Below are positions 19,566 to 27,286 of a DNA stretch of 64,000 nt, one piece after another (positions within the stretch are counted from its first letter, which is position 1; every line of letters starts with the position of its first letter). A model generated the notes under the pieces. It was not told the origin of the DNA, did not search any database, and saw nothing but the letters and a program-made list of their open reading frames with translations. The DNA is from Mycobacterium kyogaense (lineage in GTDB: Bacteria; Actinomycetota; Actinomycetes; Mycobacteriales; Mycobacteriaceae). The DNA is taken from assembly GCF_003254575.1 (NCBI RefSeq), contig NZ_QJUA01000003.1, forward strand, positions 124,001-188,000, in the 5' to 3' direction. The position numbers and the translations under genes are program-made.

Positions 19566-21574
19566 CAGTGGGCCCGCCTTTCGATACAGGCGACGCGGTG
19601 CGCGCTGCCGGGACGGCCTTCGAGCCGGACGTCGAGGCCGGGGTCACCGCACGCGTCGATCGCGATCGGGCAGCGCGGATGGAACGCACAGCCGTCCGGC
19701 GGCGCCAGTGGGCTCGCCGGTTCACCTGACAGAGAACGCAATTCGCGGCCGAGATCAGGAATCGAAGCGACCAGCGCCTGGGTGTAGGGATGAGCCGGAC
19801 GGCTGATCACCTCGTCGGCGTGGCCGACCTCGACGATGCGGCCCAGGTACATCACCGCGATACGGTCGGCGACCACGCGCGCCACCGCGAGATCGTGGGT
19901 GACGAACAGCACCGACATGTTCAGCGAGCGGCGCAGGTCGCCGATGAGATTGAGCACCGATGCGGCGAGCGAGACATCCAGTGCGCTGGTCGGCTCGTCG
20001 CACAGCAGCACCGAGGGCGGGATCACGGTGGCCCGCGCCAGCGCGACGCGCTGGCGCTGACCGCCCGAGAGTTGGCCGGCACGGGCGGTGGCGATGTCTG
20101 CGGGCAGTCCGACGCGCTCGAGAACCTCGGCCACCGCGGCGCGACGCTGGGCGCGCGAGCCCTTCCTGACCCGTTCACCGATGATCTCGCCGACCGACAG
20201 CCACGGCGTCAGCGATGCGCCTGCGTCCTGGAACACCATCTGCGGGCGCTGACCGTCCGCCAGCGCCACTGAGCCCGACGTCGCCTTCTCCAGGCCCGCG
20301 ATGACCCGCAGCAGGGTGGACTTCCCGGACCCGCTCTCCCCCACCAGCGCCACCGACTCGCCCTGCGCCACCCGCAGTGACACGCCGCGCAACGCCTGGA
20401 GCTTGCCCGCACCGGCGGTGCGGTCGAGCCACCGGCGCGCCACGGTGAACGTCTTCGTCACGTCGCGCAGGTCGACAGCGCCCGGGCCGTCCTCCTGAAT
20501 CGTCGCCTCGGACCGGGTGTCCTCGTCGTCGGGTTCGACCGTCTTGCTGTACTCGTCGGTGACCTGGTCGGGGGTTCGCACACAGGCGCTGACCCGGCCC
20601 GGTCCGACCGCGACGGGATCCGGCGGGGTCAGCTCGCATTCGGGCGCGGCGAGTGCACATCGGGGGACGAATGCGCAGCCGGGAAGCGGGGCGGCAGCGC
20701 TGGGCACCGAGCCCGCCAGCGCCGCGAGCTTGCGGTCTCGCTCCGTCTGCAGCGTCAGCCGCGAGCCGAGCAGACCGGCCGTGTAGGGATGCGCCGGCGC
20801 GTCGAGAACCTCTGCGGTGGGCCCGATCTCGGCGATGCGGCCGGCGTAGAGCACCGCGATGCGGTCGGCGATCTGTGCGGCGACCCCGAGATCGTGGGTG
20901 ATGAGCACGATGCTGCACCCGATCTCATCGCGCAGCCGCTGCAGAAGAGCCAGCACCTGTGCCTGCACGGTGACGTCGAGGGCCGTCGTGGGCTCGTCGG
21001 CGATGACGAGCTCGGGGTTGCCCGCGATCGCGATCGCGATCATCACGCGCTGCCGTAGACCGCCCGACAGTTGATGCGGGTAGGCGCGCATCCGGGACTG
21101 CGGGTCGGGGATACCGACCGCGGTGAGCAGCCGAAGCGCCTCGGCGGAGCTGCCGGCGACCTCTTCGACCTGCTTGCCGATCCGCATCGTCGGGTTCAAC
21201 GAGGTCATCGGGTCCTGGAAGACCGCGCCGAGATCGAGCCGACGCACCTTGCGCAGATTCTTTGGGTCGAACCCGGGCATCCCGGGCAGCATGTCCGATT
21301 CGGCGACGCGGACCCGGCCCTGGACTCGCGCACCGTCGGCGAGCAGCCCGAGCATGCTGAAGCCGAGCACGCTCTTGCCCGACCCCGATTCGCCTACCAG
21401 CCCGAGGATTTCGCCCGGCGCGATCGCCAGCGAGACGCCCCGCAGGGCGTGCACGTCGCGCCCTCGTCTGGTGAAGGTGACATGAAGATCGGCGACCGTG
21501 GCCACCGGGGCGCCGGTCGCCGACGCGTCCGGGACCGCTGCCGTGTCGGCGACGGTGGATGCGGTGCTGCCCAC
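19565..21574 (-). CDS. fused double ABC ATPase, DppD-DppF type
   Basis: 669 residues from GTG 21574, which has AGGAG seven bases upstream; a longer frame to 21694 runs across the operator region and is rejected. There are two complete nucleotide-binding domains. The first has [26 protein letters not shown] and [11 protein letters not shown]. The second has [25 protein letters not shown] and [10 protein letters not shown]. Each ends in the cysteine-containing OppD/F C-terminal motif ([31 protein letters not shown]). Separate D and F subunits are common, and the fused form drives one importer. It is the first gene of the 11-gene operon. Confidence 0.93.
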   Translation of the reverse strand: MGSTASTVADTAAVPDASATGAPVATVADLHVTFTRRGRDVHALRGVSLAIAPGEILGLVGESGSGKSVLGFSMLGLLADGARVQGRVRVAESDMLPGMPGFDPKNLRKVRRLDLGAVFQDPMTSLNPTMRIGKQVEEVAGSSAEALRLLTAVGIPDPQSRMRAYPHQLSGGLRQRVMIAIAIAGNPELVIADEPTTALDVTVQAQVLALLQRLRDEIGCSIVLITHDLGVAAQIADRIAVLYAGRIAEIGPTAEVLDAPAHPYTAGLLGSRLTLQTERDRKLAALAGSVPSAAAPLPGCAFVPRCALAAPECELTPPDPVAVGPGRVSACVRTPDQVTDEYSKTVEPDDEDTRSEATIQEDGPGAVDLRDVTKTFTVARRWLDRTAGAGKLQALRGVSLRVAQGESVALVGESGSGKSTLLRVIAGLEKATSGSVALADGQRPQMVFQDAGASLTPWLSVGEIIGERVRKGSRAQRRAAVAEVLERVGLPADIATARAGQLSGGQRQRVALARATVIPPSVLLCDEPTSALDVSLAASVLNLIGDLRRSLNMSVLFVTHDLAVARVVADRIAVMYLGRIVEVGHADEVISRPAHPYTQALVASIPDLGRELRSLSGEPASPLAPPDGCAFHPRCPIAIDACGDPGLDVRLEGRPGSAHRVACIERRAH

Positions 21575-21668
21575 GTGGACGCTCCTGGAAGGTGATGGGT
21601 CTCGGGTCGGCGGCAGCGCGTCGATGCGCGGCCGGCCTGTCAATCGACAGTTTTCTCGGCGTGGGCGC

Positions 21669-21722
21669 CCGATGGGTGTCGCTGGAGTAACCAATTGACG
21701 GCCGAGGTAACCGATGGGTGTC
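21669..21722. promoter_or_regulatory. operator-like direct repeats in the TetR/ureide operon intergenic region
   Basis: The 218-bp divergent region contains two perfect copies of CCGATGGGTGTC at 21669-21680 and 21711-21722, spaced exactly 42 bp (four helical turns). Two copies of GTAACC lie at 21687-21692 and 21707-21712, spaced 20 bp (two turns). Phased repeats suggest cooperative binding by a regulator, probably the TetR protein encoded to the right or a global nitrogen regulator. Confidence 0.55.
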
Positions 21723-21792
21723 CCGTGTTTCTATCGTGTGACAGATATGGACGGTGGTACCGAATCGGCTCGTGCTGAGCCACGATGAAGTC

Positions 21793-22458
21793 ATGCCGCT
21801 GACCCGCGCCGGACGACCCCGGCTGCAGTCCCAGCGCCGCCCTGGCGTCACCGCTCGCGACGAAATCCTCGATGCCGCAGGCGAACTGTTCACCACCCAG
21901 GGCTACGCCGCGACGTCCACCCGCCACATCGCCGAATCCGTCGGCATCCGGCAGGCGTCGCTGTACCACTATTTCAAGACCAAAGACGACATCCTGTGCG
22001 CGCTGCTGAGTCAGACGGTCTCCCCCACCTTGTCGATCATTTCCGTCCTGCGGGAGGCCCAGCCGGCGATGACCGAGGCTCAGCAGCTGCACGCCCTGGC
22101 CGTCTTCGACGGCAGACAGCTGCTCAGCGGTCGGTGGAATCTCGGCGCCCTCTACCTGCTGCCGGAACTGCGCGACGCGCGGCTCGAACCGTTCTACTCC
22201 GAACGCGAACGGTTGCGCCGGCACTACCTGGAGCTGAGCGCGAGCATCCTGGCCGGCACGGGGATCGATCCAGCGGCCGCCGATCTACCGTTCCGACTCG
22301 TCGAATCCCTGGTGAACATGTGGTCCACGCCCGAAGGGGTGGCGCGCCAGCGGCTGCCCGGCCACGTCGCCGACGCCTGCCTGAGAGTGCTCGGGATCGC
22401 CGACCCGGCAGCGCTGCACGACCGCACGCAGGAGGCGCTCACCGCGGCCAACCGGTGA
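21793..22458 (+). CDS. TetR-family transcriptional regulator of the ureide-type operon
   Basis: 221 residues from ATG 21793. The N-terminal HTH is typical of TetR: ARDEILDAAGELFTTQGYAA, then TSTRHIAESVGIRQASLYHYFKTKDDIL. The C-terminal ligand domain is helical and unspecific. It is divergent from the 11-gene operon across a region with phased direct repeats, so local control is likely, with a pathway compound as inducer (inference). Frame extends upstream to 21754, but no ribosome-binding site supports that. Confidence 0.9.
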   Translation: MPLTRAGRPRLQSQRRPGVTARDEILDAAGELFTTQGYAATSTRHIAESVGIRQASLYHYFKTKDDILCALLSQTVSPTLSIISVLREAQPAMTEAQQLHALAVFDGRQLLSGRWNLGALYLLPELRDARLEPFYSERERLRRHYLELSASILAGTGIDPAAADLPFRLVESLVNMWSTPEGVARQRLPGHVADACLRVLGIADPAALHDRTQEALTAANR

Positions 22459-22520
22459 CGATTCTCACCACGAGGTATGCGCATGGATGAATACGGGGCA
22501 TCCTCGACGTTGGACTGCTC

Positions 22521-22538
22521 GGCCCGCCGGGGCGGGCC
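22521..22538. terminator. perfect GC-rich hairpin between the TetR gene and adhC
   Basis: GGCCCGCC (22521-22528), 2-base spacer, GGCGGGCC (22531-22538): an 8-bp perfect stem, followed by CCGAAAAACG. It may terminate the TetR transcript (a mycobacterial terminator without a U tract) or sit in the adhC leader, 37 bp before its start. Confidence 0.45.
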
Positions 22539-22574
22539 CCGAAAAACGCTGTGAAGACGAAAGAGGATGAGACT

Positions 22575-23621
22575 TTGACCACCGTATCCGCATACGCCGC
22601 CACCTCGGCCACCGAGCCGCTCACCAAGACCACGATCACCCGCCGCGACGTCGGCCCGCACGACGTCGCCTTCGACATTCATTTCGCCGGGATCTGCCAC
22701 TCGGACATCCACACGGTGAAGGCCGAATGGGGTCAGCCCAACTACCCCGTCGTCCCGGGACACGAGATTGCCGGTGTCGTCACCGAGGTCGGCTCCGAGG
22801 TCACCAAGTACAAGGTCGGCGATCACGTCGGCGTCGGCTGTTTCGTCGACTCCTGCCGCGAGTGCGAGAACTGCAAGGACGGGCTCCAGCAGTACTGCAC
22901 GGGCACCGGCATGGTCGGCACCTACAACGCCGTCGGTCGCGACGGTGAACCCACCCAGGGCGGCTATAGCGGCGCGATCGTCGTCGACGAGAACTACGTC
23001 CTTCGCATCCCCGAGTCCATTCCGCTGGACAAGGCTGCCCCGCTGCTGTGCGCGGGCATCACGCTGTTCAGCCCGCTGCGCCACTGGGAGGCCGGCCCCG
23101 GCAAGAGCGTCGCGATCATCGGCCTCGGCGGCCTGGGCCACATGGGCGTGAAGCTCGCCAAGGCGATGGGCGCCCACGTCACCGTGCTGAGCCAGTCACT
23201 GAAGAAGATGGAGGACGGTCTGCGCCTCGGCGCGGACGAGTACTACGCGACCAGCGACAACGACACCTTCAAGGCGCTGCGGGGCAAGTTCGACCTGATC
23301 CTCAACACCGTGTCGGCGAATCTGGACCTGGGCGCGTACCTCGGCCTGCTCAAGCGCGACGGCACATTGGTCGAACTCGGAATGCCCGAGCGGCCGATGG
23401 AGGTTCCGCCGTTCCCGCTCGCCGGCATGCGCCGCAGCCTGTCCGGCTCCATGATCGGTGGTATCCCCGAGACCCAGGAGATGCTCGACTTCTGCGCCGA
23501 GCACGACGTCGCGCCCGAGATCGAGGTCGTCCAGCCCGAGTACGTCAACGAGGCGTACGAGCGAGTGCTGGCCAGCGACGTGCGCTATCGCTTCGTCATC
23601 GACACTTCGACCCTGAGGTAA
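22575..23621 (+). CDS. adhC: zinc-dependent NADP(H) alcohol dehydrogenase AdhC
   Basis: 348 residues when started at TTG 22575, which has AGAGGA seven bases upstream and gives the product a start matching mycobacterial AdhC ([17 protein letters not shown]); a GTG at 22551 would add eight residues. Catalytic zinc ligands are in [10 protein letters not shown] and [10 protein letters not shown]. The structural zinc is bound by four Cys in [17 protein letters not shown]. The cofactor fold is [15 protein letters not shown]. This cinnamyl-alcohol-dehydrogenase-like class reduces aldehydes. In M. tuberculosis the gene follows fecB directly. Confidence 0.95.
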   Translation: MTTVSAYAATSATEPLTKTTITRRDVGPHDVAFDIHFAGICHSDIHTVKAEWGQPNYPVVPGHEIAGVVTEVGSEVTKYKVGDHVGVGCFVDSCRECENCKDGLQQYCTGTGMVGTYNAVGRDGEPTQGGYSGAIVVDENYVLRIPESIPLDKAAPLLCAGITLFSPLRHWEAGPGKSVAIIGLGGLGHMGVKLAKAMGAHVTVLSQSLKKMEDGLRLGADEYYATSDNDTFKALRGKFDLILNTVSANLDLGAYLGLLKRDGTLVELGMPERPMEVPPFPLAGMRRSLSGSMIGGIPETQEMLDFCAEHDVAPEIEVVQPEYVNEAYERVLASDVRYRFVIDTSTLR

Positions 23622-23627
23622 ATCCCG

Positions 23628-23954
23628 TCAGTCCGGCCGCTCGCCGAGGTCCGTCCCGGCGAGCGGCCAGCCTGCTGCCGCCATACGGGCGGCGACACGT
23701 GCGACGTTCTCCGGCCCGGCGTCGTGGTGAGTGACTTCCGAGATGAACTCGGCGATGTGGTCGCGGTCGAGCACCGCATCAGTCGGTGTCCCGTGGGCTG
23801 TGATCCGCGCGATGATCTCCGTGATCTGTTCCTCGGTCAGCGGTGTGGCGCGCAGCAATGCCAGCAGCGGCACGCGATCGGGTCCGGGCACCCCGTCGGG
23901 GTAGCCCGCGCGTAACCAGTTGAGGATCGACTGCAGCAACGACGTGGTGGTCAC
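23628..23954 (-). CDS. DUF3349-family protein (Rv3046c position)
   Basis: 108 residues from a GTG at 23954 that follows a GAGGGG run; the exact start is uncertain. It contains WLRAGYPDGVPGPDRVPLLA and RVAARMAAAGWPLAG, the Gly-Tyr-Pro and Gly-Trp-Pro-Leu signatures of the small helical DUF3349 proteins restricted to actinobacteria. Function is unknown; structures of relatives show a compact helical bundle. It is convergent with adhC, with 6 bp between stops, as in M. tuberculosis. Confidence 0.8.
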   Translation of the reverse strand: MTTTSLLQSILNWLRAGYPDGVPGPDRVPLLALLRATPLTEEQITEIIARITAHGTPTDAVLDRDHIAEFISEVTHHDAGPENVARVAARMAAAGWPLAGTDLGERPD

Positions 23955-24168
23955 CCCCTCAGTCTGAATCGTCCCGTCCTGCGGTGCCACGTCCGAAGGT
24001 CCCCAGTCCCTGCGGGGTGTCTGGTTCACAGCCGACCTGTGAGATCGCTGGGCGCTGTGTAAACACTTCATTTCACCGGTTGTCGCGTGGTCTAGACAGT
24101 GCGACGCTGTCGTTCGGTCCGCCTGTGCGCGGGCCGTTCTCGCACTGTTTACGTTTCCGGGAGACGCG
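23955..24168. promoter_or_regulatory. divergent intergenic region before the APC permease gene
   Basis: 214 bp with no gene. It contains GTGTAAACAC, then ACTGTTTAC near the permease start, and a GGGAG ribosome-binding site before ATG 24169. No firm promoter could be assigned. Confidence 0.35.
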
Positions 24169-25764
24169 ATGGCCACCGAATCCGAAGCTGAATCCGCAGC
24201 AGCCACCACCGCTGCGCCGGCGGGGTTGAAGAAGGGCGCGATCGGCATGGTGGCGGTCATCTTCATGGCGGTCGCCAACGCCGCACCGATCACCGCGATG
24301 ACCGGAAACGTGCCGATCGCCGTGGGTTTCGGCAACGGCCTCGGCGCACCGGCCGGGTTCCTGTTCGCCACGATCGCCCTGACGTTGTTCGCACTGGGTT
24401 ACGTCGCGATGGCCAAGCACATCACGACCACCGGCGCGTTCTACGGCTTCATCTCGCACGGCCTCGGGCAGGTGTGGGGCATGGCCAGCGGGTTCCTGGC
24501 GACCTTCGCCTACGTGGTCTTCGAAGGTTCTCTGATCGGCGGGTGCGCGTACTTCGCCAACGACGCGGTCAATACCATTGCCGGCGTTGATGTTCCGTGG
24601 CTGGTCTTCGCGATCGCCGCGATCGCGGTCATCGGCGTGCTCTGCCATTTCCACATCAGCCTCACCGCGGCCATCCTCGGGGTGACGCTGGTGTCCGAAG
24701 TCCTCATCCTGCTCGCGTTGGCGTTCACGGTGATCGTCAAGGGTGGCGGACCCGACGGCTTCATGCTGGATCAGACGGTGCTGCTCAACAACGCATTCGA
24801 GAGCCTGCCCGAAGGTGCGTTCGGCACCGCCGCAGCCGCCGGCTCGATGGCCATCGGCCTGTTCTTCGCGTTCTGGTCCTGGGTGGGTTTCGAGACCACC
24901 GCGGTCTACGGCGAGGAGTCACGCAATCCGAAGAAGATCATCCCGCGCGCCACCCTGATCGCGGTGATCGGCTTGGGCCTGTTCTACACGTTCATCTCTG
25001 CGATGGTGCTGGCCGGCAACGGCGCGAAGACGTCGGTCGAGGCCTCGATCAGTTCGTCGCCACTCGATCTGTTCTTCAACCTGGTCCAGAGCAACCTCGG
25101 CGGTTTCCTGCTCGACGTCTACAAGATCCTGCTGGTGATCGGCTCGTTCGCCTGTGCGCTGGCCTTCCACAATGCGGCGTCGCGCTACCTGTTCGCCCTC
25201 GGTCGCGAAATCCCGGTTCGCGCAATCAAGTCGACGCTCGGCGCCGCGCACCCCAAGCACGGATCGCCCTACATCTCCTCGGCGGTGCAAGCCGTCATCA
25301 CCCTGGTGATCGTGGTGCTGTTCGCGGTGTTCACCGCCGTGCAGGTGCCCGACGCCGACGGCGTGCCGGTGGATACGCCGAGCCTGGTGCCCTACGTCAA
25401 CATCTATGGCCTGCTCGCACTGATCGGCACCGCCGCGATCCTTCTCGTGCAGGCGATCTGCTCGGCCGCAGTGATCTGGTACTTCTGGGTGCGGAAGGTG
25501 CACCGCGGTAACGTGATCACCACCCTGGTGTGCCCCCTGCTCGGCGGCGTGGCGATGGGTTACGTGGTCTGGCTGCTGTGGGACAACCGTGCCTTCGCCG
25601 CGGGCTATGCCGCCAACTCACTGGTGTTCAAGAACGCTCCGTTCTTCATCCTCGCGGTGTTCGTGATCGGCATCGTCTACGCGCTGTGGTTGCGCACCGC
25701 GCGGCCCGACACCTACGCCGAGATCGGCCGGACCGTCATGGAAGACGCCCACGAGCGCAGTTAG
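24169..25764 (+). CDS. APC-superfamily amino acid/amine permease
   Basis: 531 residues with about 12 to 14 hydrophobic segments. The family signature in helix 1 is VAVIFMAVANAAPITAMTGN, and the helix-6 region reads SWVGFETTAVYGEESRNPKK, both typical of amino acid-polyamine-organocation carriers. The large C-terminal part with extra helices recalls the mycobacterial YjeH/AAT-like permeases. It stands alone on its strand, convergent with and overlapping by 4 bp the Mo-dehydrogenase operon, so a shared substrate pathway is only a guess. ATG 24169 has GGGAG upstream. Confidence 0.9.
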   Translation: MATESEAESAAATTAAPAGLKKGAIGMVAVIFMAVANAAPITAMTGNVPIAVGFGNGLGAPAGFLFATIALTLFALGYVAMAKHITTTGAFYGFISHGLGQVWGMASGFLATFAYVVFEGSLIGGCAYFANDAVNTIAGVDVPWLVFAIAAIAVIGVLCHFHISLTAAILGVTLVSEVLILLALAFTVIVKGGGPDGFMLDQTVLLNNAFESLPEGAFGTAAAAGSMAIGLFFAFWSWVGFETTAVYGEESRNPKKIIPRATLIAVIGLGLFYTFISAMVLAGNGAKTSVEASISSSPLDLFFNLVQSNLGGFLLDVYKILLVIGSFACALAFHNAASRYLFALGREIPVRAIKSTLGAAHPKHGSPYISSAVQAVITLVIVVLFAVFTAVQVPDADGVPVDTPSLVPYVNIYGLLALIGTAAILLVQAICSAAVIWYFWVRKVHRGNVITTLVCPLLGGVAMGYVVWLLWDNRAFAAGYAANSLVFKNAPFFILAVFVIGIVYALWLRTARPDTYAEIGRTVMEDAHERS

Positions 25765-26753
25765 GCGCGCGCCGCGGCGCGGGTGAGCGCCCGGATGACG
25801 CTGTTGTGCGCCAACGTCACCTTGAAGGCGTTCTGGCTCAGCGGCTCTGCGCCCGCCACGGCGGCGCGCGCAGCCGCGGCGAAGACCTCGGGCCCCGGCG
25901 CTGTGCCGACCAGTTGCGCTTCGGCCGCCGGTACCCGCCATGGCTTGGCCGCTACACCGCCCAACGCGACGGCTGCCGACCGGATCACCCCGTCGACGAT
26001 GTCGAGGCCCGCGGCCACCGACACGAGCGCGAACGCGTAGCTGTGCCGATCGCGCACCTTGAGATACCACCCGCGCTCGCCGAATGTGCTGGGCGGCAAC
26101 TCGACCGCGGTGATCAGTTCCCCAGGTGCGACGGTGGTGTCACGCTGCGGCTGATCAGCGGGCAGGGCGAAGAAGTCGCCGATCGGGATCGATCGTGACC
26201 CTGCGGGCCCGGTGACGTGCACGACGGCATCGAGAGCGGCCAGCGCCACCGCCATGTCGGACGGGTGCACGGCGATGCACGTGTGCCTCCCCGGCGTGGC
26301 CCCGAAGATCGCGTGCTCCCGGTGCACGCCTGTCGCCGCACCGCATCCGGAGCCCGGGTCTCGCTTGTTGCAGACACTGAGCCCGGGATCCATGAAGTAC
26401 GGGCAGCGGGTGCGCTGCATCAGGTTCCCGCCGACCGTGGCCATGTTGCGGATCTGCGTGGTCGCCCCCGACAGAATGGCCTGAGAGAGCATCGGATACG
26501 ACGTCCGCACCAGCGGATCGTTGGCCACCGCGCTGTTGGACAGCCCCGAGCCGATGAGCAGGCCACCCGACTCGGTGGGACGCAGCGAGTCGAGGTCCAG
26601 AGAACCGACGTCGACGAGTGAGTCAGGATTCTCGACCCCGGTCTTCATCAGGTCGAGCAGATTGGTGCCGCCGGCGTAGTACCGCGCGTCACCTGCGGCA
26701 CGCCCGACCGCATCGTCGAGCGTCACCGCGCGGTGGTAGGTGAACGTCTTCAT
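25761..26753 (-). CDS. FAD-binding subunit of molybdenum aldehyde/xanthine-type dehydrogenase (PaoB/YagS-like)
   Basis: 330 residues from ATG 26753, overlapping the iron-sulfur subunit stop by 4 bp. FAD-binding motifs are DARYYAGGTNLLDLMKTGVE (near residue 30) and TTQIRNMATVGGNLMQRTRC. The insert PYFMDPGLSVCNKRDPGSGC, rich in Cys, is typical of the YagS/PaoB branch, which carries an extra 4Fe-4S cluster. It mediates electron transfer from the Fe-S centres to its acceptor. It is the last gene of the three-gene operon. Confidence 0.92.
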   Translation of the reverse strand: MKTFTYHRAVTLDDAVGRAAGDARYYAGGTNLLDLMKTGVENPDSLVDVGSLDLDSLRPTESGGLLIGSGLSNSAVANDPLVRTSYPMLSQAILSGATTQIRNMATVGGNLMQRTRCPYFMDPGLSVCNKRDPGSGCGAATGVHREHAIFGATPGRHTCIAVHPSDMAVALAALDAVVHVTGPAGSRSIPIGDFFALPADQPQRDTTVAPGELITAVELPPSTFGERGWYLKVRDRHSYAFALVSVAAGLDIVDGVIRSAAVALGGVAAKPWRVPAAEAQLVGTAPGPEVFAAAARAAVAGAEPLSQNAFKVTLAHNSVIRALTRAAARA

Positions 26754-27286
26754 GAGTTCTCGTGCACGCTGCTGATCGCGGCGACGATGTTCGCATAGGC
26801 ACCGCACCGACAGATGTTGCCTGCCATCCGTTCTCGGATCTCCTCTTCGCTCAGCCGGGGCGGGCCGGACACCACGTCGTCGTGGCTCCCCTCGAACGAC
26901 GCCGCCGACAGATCTCCCGCGGCGTACTCACGCAACAGCGCTCGCGACGAACACAGCTGTCCCGGTGTGCAGTAGCCACACTGGAAACCGTCGTGGTCGA
27001 TGAATGCCTGCTGCAGCGCAGTCGGCGTCTCACCGTCGGCCATCCCCTCGACCGTGTCCACGCCGGCGTCGTCGATGGAGGCGGCCAGTGTCAGGCAGCT
27101 CAGCACCCGCCGGCCGTTCACCTCGACCGTGCACGCCCCACAGAGCCCGTGGTCGCAGCCCTTCTTCGTCCCGGTGAGCAGCAGCCGCTCCCGCAGCACG
27201 TCGAGCAGGGTCGACCGGATGTCGATGTCGATCTCGTGCCGGACGCCGTTGACGGTGAGCCGGACGTGATGGGCGCAAGGACTCAC
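26750..27286 (-). CDS. [2Fe-2S] subunit of molybdenum aldehyde/xanthine-type dehydrogenase (PaoA/YagT-like)
   Basis: 178 residues from GTG 27286, which overlaps the large-subunit stop (GTGA) and has GGAGG upstream. The plant-type ferredoxin cluster is formed by KKGCDHGLCGACTVEVNG plus Cys in VLSCLTLA. The second 2Fe-2S domain has FQCGYCTPGQLCS and GNICRCGAYANIVAAI. There is no twin-arginine leader as in E. coli PaoA, so a cytoplasmic enzyme is likely. Confidence 0.93.
   Translation of the reverse strand: MSPCAHHVRLTVNGVRHEIDIDIRSTLLDVLRERLLLTGTKKGCDHGLCGACTVEVNGRRVLSCLTLAASIDDAGVDTVEGMADGETPTALQQAFIDHDGFQCGYCTPGQLCSSRALLREYAAGDLSAASFEGSHDDVVSGPPRLSEEEIRERMAGNICRCGAYANIVAAISSVHENS

Noticed and set aside
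21575..21694. N-terminal extension of the fused ATPase
   Set aside because: It would run through the direct repeats; GTG 21574 has a good AGGAG site and gives the expected N-terminus.
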